Of a DNA stretch of 64,000 nt, positions 13,692-22,100 are shown one piece after another. Source of the stretch: Haemonchus contortus (lineage: Eukaryota > Nematoda > Chromadorea > Rhabditida > Trichostrongylidae); assembly GCA_000469685.2 (NCBI GenBank), contig LS997565.1, positions 44,910,666-44,974,665 of the forward strand, written 5' to 3'. Position 1 is the first letter of the stretch; each line of letters begins with the position of its first letter. The translations under genes were made by a program, and so were the position numbers. The notes below the pieces were generated by a model. That model searched no databases. It worked only from the letters and a program-made list of their open reading frames with translations, and was not told where the DNA came from.

Positions 13692-14849
13692 CTAAAATAG
13701 CAAATATACTTAACAGAATTAACGTACGCAAGTGCCTGCACCTATGTCATTGAACCATTGAAAAAGTGGAATACTATGAAACTGACTGCACTGAGCGAGC
13801 ACCTCGTCTAGTTGCTCGCCGTAGCAGAAGACTCTTCTCTTCAATCTCGGTTTCCCACTCCGACTGACTAGTACTAGCAGCGAATTGCGCTTGTCCTTCA
13901 TCGAAATGTTCGGCTTCCTCTGAAAAAAATTACTCAGGACAGAACGCTTAAGAAGATGTGTAGTAAAAGACCCGGCTGTTCCAAACACCATTTCAAAGCG
14001 ATCACGCCTAATGGTTCCATTAGAGCGATCCCTATTCAGTTATTCAGTCACGAAATACCCATTTGTACGTTTACCATTACAGCGAAGGCAGAGTGGAGAA
14101 CGTGTGCAATAAAAGACGTTACAGCCGCTGTAATTTTGCACGAAGGGCACGAACACTGCACTTTGAAGAATTATGAGTATTTCTACAATCGACCCTGTCC
14201 ATGCCACGCTGCTAAAATGGTATTCTTTCAAGTATAACAATTACATACATAAATCCGGGCCTTAAAAGAACCTAGCTCTTTAGGTATTTCACATAGTTCG
14301 AGAATCGTGGAATCAGAAAACAGCTAGAACGTGGGATTGAGCAATCCTTTGCGCACAAAAGAAACCTATTCTCGCTCACATGAGTGGTGCAACAAAAACG
14401 GTAAATTGTGTGAGCGTATAGCGAGCGGATCCGCTACCAGTACTACCAATGTATACGCAGCGTGAATCGTAGAAATGGCCTCCTTCAAAGTTCACGGTGT
14501 TCAACCTGCAGCGCCCTGCCCCACGCGCGATCAATAGTATTTGAGTGAGAATAGCGTCAAGTCAAGATCTGAGGAGCTTACAACTTCTTTGCGGCCTTCA
14601 TAGGCACTGGGACATTTGTGGGCGTTGGTCAATGAACTTAACGAGCCACCTTTATATTCCGCGTTGGCCGGTAAGTGAAGGCCCAGGAAGGTTGAAGTGA
14701 GACGATTTCCTGAGTATCAATGGCTCGCTTTAGTTAATGCTTCACTAAGACCTTACCAAATGACAATGCATCGCGTTTGGCCCTACTGACAGCACTTGGT
14801 ACCCGTCGTCGCTCACTTGGCTCCAGAGAGCGCGTTCACACTACGACGC

Positions 14850-14941
14850 TGTGTTATCAGTGTTTGAAGTATCGATCGATGGCGGGCGCCGACGTTTTCG
14901 TTTTCCGTCGACCGATACTTCATTGATACATTGATAACACA
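14850..14941. repeat. Small palindromic element
   Basis: TGTGTTATCA at 14850 is mirrored by TGATAACACA ending at 14941. The arms continue inward through GAAGTATCGATCGA and CGACCGATACTTC, and weakly outward (gacgctg/cagcggc). It is probably a miniature inverted-repeat transposable element or its remnant. No clear target duplication was found. Confidence 0.6.
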
Positions 14942-15713
14942 TGCTGCACAGCGGCACAGCTAAAGGGCAAAAAAGGAGAATTAAGGTGCAAAGGTTTCAT
15001 TTCGCGATTTGGAGAGGGAGGGACGAGTAAACATTTATCTAGGAAGTTTACCCAGCAAGAAAAAAATAGTACCTTTCTGAAGAAAGCGAAACGTTTGATG
15101 GCATGTTCTATAGTACCGTCTCGTTACCTATTGCCTGTGCGTACTATTTCACAGCATCGATCCGCCACTGATGGCGACGTTAAGGGAAGAACACCGAGAT
15201 CGTCGGAAAAACGCCGGTAGCATGAGTCTGTCCGGTCGATGTGAATGAAAACTGTGAATTCTGCTTGCCGACTTCCGTTCGTCCATTTGTCGATCATCAT
15301 CATTACAGTGACTGCTTAACAAGCGAGCTCTGTATCATATGAAAAGCCTCGTAGGGTACTTTATCATGAGTAGACGGAGCTTGTAGAACAGGCGCGTCGT
15401 TGTCCGCGCTCTGCAGACGCGACAGATCGAGAAGCTCGTCGAACACAAACTCCGATCAATGACCGATTGCACACTAAGCTAATGGGGTTAATCAGTCCAT
15501 AAAAAAAAAAGAATGGGAACTAGACCCACGAGTTGGAACGCTTTGAGTAGGTCTAATCCCGACGTGACGCAAAACCCACATCGTATTAATCACCGCATGT
15601 GAGGGGGAGCGTAAGCAGCTTTGTCGGTGTGGTGATCGATAATGTGGATTTTCTTATGTGATGACTCAAAGCACTTGAAATGCCTATCCTTCATCGGCTG
15701 CTTTCAGACCTCA
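14942..15713. other. Stretch with no recognised gene
   Basis: No coding family or repeat recognised. Composition is more GC-rich than the flanking DNA, like the rest of the 14.4-16.9 kb block. Confidence 0.45.
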
Positions 15714-15880
15714 ACGATTCATCCGTCCGTCCGTCCGTCCGTCCGTTCAGCGCGTGCTGCGACAGCGGCGCCTGACCGTTGTTGACAACACTGGATCACG
15801 TGCTGGCGCTGTCAACACTACTCTAGCGACCGCCGTCGCAGCACGCGCTGAAAGGACGGACGGACGGATGGATGGTCGTC
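15714..15880. mobile_element. Inverted-repeat element with CCGT/ACGG microsatellite termini
   Basis: Outer arms are (TCCG/CCGT)n at 15721-15746 and (GGAC/ACGG)n at about 15852-15875. Inner arms TCAGCGCGTGCTGCGACAGC and GTCGCAGCACGCGCTGAA pair almost perfectly, leaving a spacer of about 55 bp. The structure is that of a short non-autonomous foldback or MITE-like element. The difference in tetranucleotide copy number between arms indicates slippage since insertion. No protein is encoded; the open frame crossing it is incidental. Confidence 0.7.
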
Positions 15881-16234
15881 GAACTCTGAAAGTAGCCATC
15901 GAAAAAGGCCATAATATGGTTTGAATGCATAGATTTTCATCCCGTCACAAGTAGGGGCGTAACGGATGAGGGCTTCAGACAAGGGCACAAAATAACGAGA
16001 CGACTCGCAGGTTCGTAAGTGCGCACAGTAACCAAGAACAGTAGGAAGTAAAGATTCATACGACCAAAAAATCTGCACCTAAACGTGACTCATAATGGTA
16101 GTGGCAATGTCCATTACGCGTTACTATTGTGTTGCAGCACTTTCTCTAGGACCATTTCCCTACCACACTGGGGTGGGTGCATTCAGCCAGTAGTGGATGG
16201 ACGCGACAAAATTCTCTGGCACCTATCGTCGGGA

Positions 16235-16945
16235 CATAAATTCGAAGTAGTGTAGATGAGTAGCATCAGCTGGTTCTACTTATCCATTCTACTTAAAAAC
16301 TATGCCCTAATGGTAGGCGCCGGAGTCGTTCAAACCACCACGAATTTCGCCGCGCAGTTTGCCGCGTGCACCAGTATTGGGTGAATGTTCCGTCCCCCAA
16401 CCAAACTCGCAATCGCGGTATCATGAAAATAGATACATTCACGTCGGCGATCTATAAATCGTGGAATAGTACGCTTACATAAGAGCCACCCAGACGACTA
16501 CAGATGGCGGGTTACGGGTACATTCGTGCGCCCGGGATGCGCGCGGCAAATTGCGGACAACGCAGGTTGCGCGTGTCCGTCGAAAGTAGGTCATCCCGCC
16601 CACTTCGCGCGCGGCCCAGCCCTTTATGGTCTCGACGCAGCCCTTTATGGTCTCGAGATGACATTACCCTACCAACAAGTGTTAGTGGAGCGAATGACGT
16701 GCATGATGTGCAGCGCGCGCGCGGCCGAGTAGTCCCTCGGCCGGCGCGAGCGCTCGCTTGATCGCTCGCGGGCCGGTCGGCAGATTATAAAAGCGGCCTA
16801 TGCCCCACTGAAAACTGCGATGTCCGTCAAGTTTCGCGGGCCGTCCCGCCGCATGCGACGGGTGCGGCGGAACCTACTCTCCACGAACGCGCGCACTGAA
16901 GCGCACCCCAAATTATGCGGCGATATCCAGGGCGATTTTGACGGC
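16235..16945. repeat. GC-rich foldback repeat cluster, family shared with 55.3-56.1 kb
   Basis: Segments such as taggcgccggagtcgtt, cgaatttcgccgcgcagttt and gggtgaatgttccgtc recur at 55.3-56.1 kb in either orientation. The reverse-oriented arm appears at 16,515-16,560 (gggtacattcgtgcg, gcggcaaattgcg) and more diverged at 16,790-16,945. A 21-bp direct duplication containing CCCTTTATGGTCTCGA lies at about 16,617-16,660. A second inverted repeat with GGCCGGCGCGAGCGCTCG occurs near 16,738. This looks like a nest of non-autonomous inverted-repeat elements; open frames across it are artefacts of GC richness. Confidence 0.6.
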
Positions 16946-17383
16946 TTTGGAGTCCGTCGTTGGGCCACAAAATCAAAGTAAACAAGATAAACAGGACCCG
17001 TTGATCCTCCCTCTAACTACTTCACCTTAGGTTCCAACGATAGGCGCTATGGTTGTTCATGTCGCCAGGGATTTCAATCTGCCGCCTGCTCTGCTGTATT
17101 TCCGGACGCACGAATGTTTCGTATCCCCAGATGGAACTTGCAATCATGCGCCTTCTTTTTCTCTTTCTAAGAAGCATTTCATTCTGGTGAGATACCTCCT
17201 AGAGAGAAAGCAACCTTACCTTCTCAATTACTTACGCAAAACAAGGTTTTTCCGCAAAGTTTTTCTTTACAAAGCTAGAGTACGCACATCACTGCATTAC
17301 TCATGATTTCGAAATATCAAGTGACAGCCAAAGCCGATGTTGTCTTCGGACGCAAGTACTATGAATGCGCCCAACGGCGAATT
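16946..17383. other. Stretch with no recognised gene
   Basis: An open frame of 85 codons (17,049-17,306, +) crosses this stretch but resembles no family and lacks convincing splice context. No repeat was recognised until the target duplication of the next element at 17,384. Confidence 0.45.
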
Positions 17384-17392
17384 TCGAAATTG
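17384..17392. repeat. Left 9-bp target-site duplication of the foldback element
   Basis: TCGAAATTG directly before the GGTACTATTC terminus; identical copy at 25724-25732. Confidence 0.8.
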
Positions 17393-17945
17393 GGTACTAT
17401 TCTACTATTACACCCCCAAAAACTCAAAATTTTAATTTTCGATGAAACTTAGCCTTCAGGGGTAATCCGATGCCCTGATAACGAATATGACCTTCATTTT
17501 GGCGCTGGCGCCATTTGGCGCCAGGGGTGTTTTCACCAAATTTGCTGAAAACTTGCGTTCAGGGGTTATTTGAGGTCCTGATAACGAATATAACATTCAC
17601 TTTTGGCGTTGGTGCCATTTGGCTCCGATTGGCGCCAAATTGGACGTAGATATCGTACCAATGAAGAAATGAAGGTCATATTTGGCGCCAGGGGTGTTTT
17701 CACCAAATTTGCTGAAAACTTGCGTTCAGGGGTTATTTGAGGTCCTGATAACGAATATAACATTCACTTTTGGCGTTGGTGCCATTTGGCTCCGATTGGC
17801 GCCAAATTGGACGTAGATATCGTACCAATTGGAGCCAAATGGCACCAACGCCAAAAGTGAATGTTATATTCGTTATCAGGACCTCAAATAACCCCTGAAC
17901 GCAAGTTTTCAGCAAATTTGGTGAAAACACCCCTGGCGCCAATTG

Positions 17946-18696
17946 TGTGCTCGAATCGAGCTCGAGCACCTTTTGATCTACAGACAGTCGACGCGCACCC
18001 GGGTTCCGTCCTTTAACCCCGTCCTTTGATCCGGATTCTCCCATGGCCTAAAAACCCATGCCATTCAGAACCCCCTCGTCTTGCCCCAAAACCCCTCGAC
18101 TTCTGGAGCCCCTCGTCGCGCCAAATGCTAAGTTTCGCCAAGGCGCACTTCGACTCGCGGACCCACAAATCATGAGACTCTTGCCGACCCTAAGGTTCAG
18201 AATTTCCTCGATGTCATGCACATTTTTTCACAATGTTATTCATGTAATTTGTTTGATGAAATTTCACTTCATTAAGGTCACTTATTTCTCATGCACATCG
18301 TTTCAAGTTTTGCTGCCTAGCAATCACGCTACCTCGCTGAATCCATTCTTATCGGACCCGCATCCACACAGCCGAAGAAATGGATTCAAGCTCATCTACT
18401 TGCTACGTGCCCTTACCAAAACCACAGAATCTCATTTGCATTTGCTCAATTCGCCCAAATCAGGCTAATGTCAGACCTCTACTTTTGAGAAGAAGAAATT
18501 CATTCTCGCCTCGCGTTGTGATTTATGTTTGTTTTTCGTTTCGTGAACCACGATGCTTTGAATATCGATAAAAGTTTAATTACCCAAGTTTGAGGAGTCT
18601 TCTGTGCTGCGGTTAACCCGTGAGCTATCGTTCATTTCGTGTTCGTGGATCGCCTATTAACCAAGTCCCGCGTGGCCAAGTTCAAGAACCAGCACA
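17946..18696 (+). repeat. 5' LTR of the BEL element
   Basis: Begins TGTGCTCGAATCGAGC and ends AACCAGCACA. The first 25 bp form an internal hairpin (GTGCTCGA...TCGAGCAC). It differs from the 3' LTR at a single noticed position, 18211 (a) versus 25080 (t). It should contain the promoter and the polyadenylation region; a GATAAAAG motif lies near 18,567. The 136-codon open frame inside is duplicated with the LTR and is not evidence for a gene. Confidence 0.95.
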
Positions 18697-18703
18697 GAAG
18701 AAA

Positions 18704-18895
18704 TTTTGGTGCATCGGCCGTATTCTCAAAAAGAAGATTTTGCTGCACCGGCCGTATTCTCTAGAAGATTCTGGTGGTATTCTCTAGAAGAAGATTTGCT
18801 GCATCGACCGTATCCTTATTCTCTAGAAGAAGATTTTGGTGGTATTCTCTAGAAGAAGATTTTGGTGCAACGACTGTATTCTCCAGCTGTGAAGA
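18704..18895 (+). repeat. Degenerate tandem repeats in the BEL leader
   Basis: The unit tttTGgTGCAtCGgCcGTATTCTC followed by a TAGAAGAAGAT-type spacer recurs four times with substitutions and truncations. Partial units consist of ggtattctctagaagaag alone. The repeat includes the primer-binding site. Confidence 0.75.
18707..18720 (+). promoter_or_regulatory. Putative tRNA-Gly primer-binding site of the BEL element
   Basis: TGGTGCATCGGCCG, 10 nt after the 5' LTR, is complementary to the 3' end (…CGGCCGATGCA plus CCA) typical of invertebrate tRNA-Gly(GCC). Complementarity stops after 14 nt. Three diverged copies of the same motif follow downstream within 180 bp. Confidence 0.6.
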
Positions 18896-19152
18896 AGGAG
18901 TTCGTGCCTCGACAACCGTGTGAAGAAGAAAAAAGAAGCCATCAGATCGTCAAGTGAGAACTCATCTACATTTTCGACATTTTCGACTTTATTGGCAGTT
19001 CCTTTTTCTACGATCCTTTTTTACTACTGGTTACGATTTCTACGATTTTAAAGTTCAACTTTGCTTCACGTTTTCTGCCGTTTTGGACGTTTCTTTGAAG
19101 AAAAGTTTCTACACAAATCATTAAAGAAAGGAAATTATCAACAACAGTTAAC

Positions 19153-22100
19153 ATGACACCCATATTGAAAGCTCTCAAAACACGGCTAACAAAACTGGGG
19201 AAATCACTGGATGAACTATTGCGAGATTCTCAACATTGGACGACCTATACTCCAGCAAGGCTCGATAACGACGAAGAAACAGTTGATCATCTAACGGCAA
19301 AGAAAAGGACGCTCCATCAACGACTACAAAATATAGCAGAAGCTAAGATGTCTCTGGAGGGCGCAGTGACGAAGTTCCACGACGCATTTAATAGTATGGA
19401 ACAGGAGCAACAAACGCACGAGGAAGAAGCCTATGGAAGCCATACAGAAGCAGCATGGGAATCGATCACGTCAGCAGAGACGACGCTTGCAAATATGAAG
19501 GAAAAGGAAGTGGAGATCAGCTATACTCTGGAAAGCTTCCAACGAGCAACTACAAGAAGAATTCAACTGAACGGAGCCAACGACACACAAGCCGTATCGT
19601 CAAGAGAGTCGAGGCAAGGTTCAACTATATCATCAATACCAGCGCAAGCACAAACGTTCCTACCGCGTCTACAACTGCCAAGGTTTAGTGGAAAAAGACA
19701 GGGATGGGATTCCTTTTGGGCCACATTCAAATCAAGTATTGACGATCAGCCCATAAGTGAGATGATGAAATTCAATTACTTACTTCAATCCCTAGTTGGA
19801 GAAGCCCGACAAACGGCAACACAATTCGAAGTTATCAAAGAAAACTACTCTATAGTTATCGATCTTCTGAAAAAGAAATATGGCTCGAACAGCCTTATAG
19901 TCGAAGAACTACTTGCTCAACTCGAACAAATTCGTGCCGATGGGTCGAATACAAGACAACAAGCCAATTTACTAGAACGAGTTACGGCGTTATTGATGCA
20001 GTTATCCACAAAAGGCCAGGATATTAACCACCGCCTGATTTTGAACATGGTTTTGAGGAAATTCAACGGTGATATTCAAGCGAAAGCACTCGAAAAGCGG
20101 GAAAACCTTGAAGACATCAACCAGTGGACGTGGTCAACACTACGCCAACACCTCTCGGTGATCATCGATTCGAAAGAAAGGATTGAAAGATCTCAAGAAG
20201 CTATGAGGAAAAGCACTCAATTCGTCCAAGATAGGACATCACTTAACCGCTCTACAGCAGCATGCATCTACTGCAAAAGGAGCAACCATCGTTCTATAGA
20301 ATGCAGGACAGTGCCGCTGCAAGAACGCGCAGCATTCTTGACGAGGAAACAGTTGTGCCATAACTGTGGAAAACCCAACCACAAGGCCAAAGACTGCAGG
20401 AGTCCAGGATGCTTCAAGTGTGGGAGGAAACACCATTCATCACTATGTGGCTACAATCAGGAGACTCAAAACAGATCTACCCCCACACAGGAAAGAATGT
20501 CGCAGCCAACGAATCCACCATTACCAAAATCTCAAGCTCAGTCAAGTGGTGCGCAGAGACAGAGTAGACTCAGGACACAAGGTACAGCTCGCCAAGTCAG
20601 CCAAAATGTCATAACTTCCGATAGGGAAAGGGAAGAAAGACACAGTAGTCCGGAGGAAGACAGTCAGGTATACCATGTCAGTGGCAGGAAGACCCAAAAG
20701 ACAGGTGCCCTACTTCTCACAGGAACTACAACAGTACAAGGGCCAAGGAGTGCCAAACAAGTCCGCATACTAATGGACACAGGGAGCGAGCTTTCATTCA
20801 TCGATTCGACACTCGTCGACGAACTGGAATTACCCATTAAAGGAAAGACCACGCTGAGACTGAAGACATTCGGCACAGAATCGGCCAAAGAGAGCCAACA
20901 TCGCATCGTAATAGTAAACCTGATGGACAAACAAGGAGAAAGGCACACATGCGAACTACTTGACAGTCCAATGATTACTACTACAAGGAGCTGTCATGAA
21001 CTCACTCAAGAAGACATGGCATTCATTAAACAACGAGGTTTCTCTCTGTCATCATCACCAGATGACCAAAGTCAAGCACAGATCTTACTCGGATGCGACC
21101 ACTTATGGGAAATGATGGAAGGCAAAGAATGCAAACTACCATCAGGAATGCACGTAATCGACACTAAGTTCGGACACATGGTCTCTGGGCGACAAACTAC
21201 TCAAAAACCAGAAGGAGACTGTAACGTACAACAATTACATGAAGAGGTCGATACGTGGGACAACTACTGGCGTATGGAGTCATCAGGAATTGATGAATAC
21301 ACCGGCCCGGAAAAAGTGGAGAGACAAATTAACGAGGAAAAAGTCATGAAAAGATTCAAAGAAACAATAGTCAAAAAAGATGACGGCTACTACGTACGAT
21401 TACCATGGAAGGATCAACATCCTCGTCTACCCGATAATAAGAGCATAGCGATGGCAAGACTGAAAAGTCTATTGAAACAGTACAACCAGCAACCTCAACT
21501 CCTCCAGGAATTTCAAAAGACGTTCGAAGAACAACTACAAAAGGGCATCATAGAGGAAGTCACACCGGAAATGAAAAGGATGACACCACGTGATGCTATT
21601 ATACACTATCTTGCATATCAAGTCGTCATTACACCAGAAAAGAAAACTACTCCAAGAAGGATTGTCTTTGACGCATCAGCCCATTATTCTGGCGAACCAT
21701 CGCTCAACGAAGTTCTTCACCAAGGTCCGTTAATATTACCGAACCTCAGTGGAATGCTCGTACGCTTTCGTGTTGGAAGAATCGCAATGACAGCTGACAT
21801 CGAAAAAGCGTTTTTGCAAGTACGACTACACGAAATAGACCGAGACGCAACGCGTTTCCTATGGATAAAGGACCTATCGAGACCGCTGGTAGAGAACAAC
21901 ATCGTCACATACAGATTCACCAGAGTGACATTTGGCTTGAACGCCTCACCCTTTTTACTCGCCGCAACAATCAATTTCCACTTGGAGACATCGACATACG
22001 ACAATAAAATTGCAACAAACATCAAAGACAATATGTATGTCGACAATCTACTCTTGACGGCTGAAACAAGGGAGGAAGCACTTCATCAGTATAGAGAAGC

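Noticed and set aside
16504..16761. 85-codon arginine/alanine-rich frame
   Set aside because: Lies in the GC-rich foldback cluster shared with 55.3 kb; codon content reflects the repeat.
18058..18468. 136-codon open frame in the 5' LTR, repeated at 24927-25337
   Set aside because: It is duplicated only because it lies in the LTR; composition is not protein-like and no family matches.
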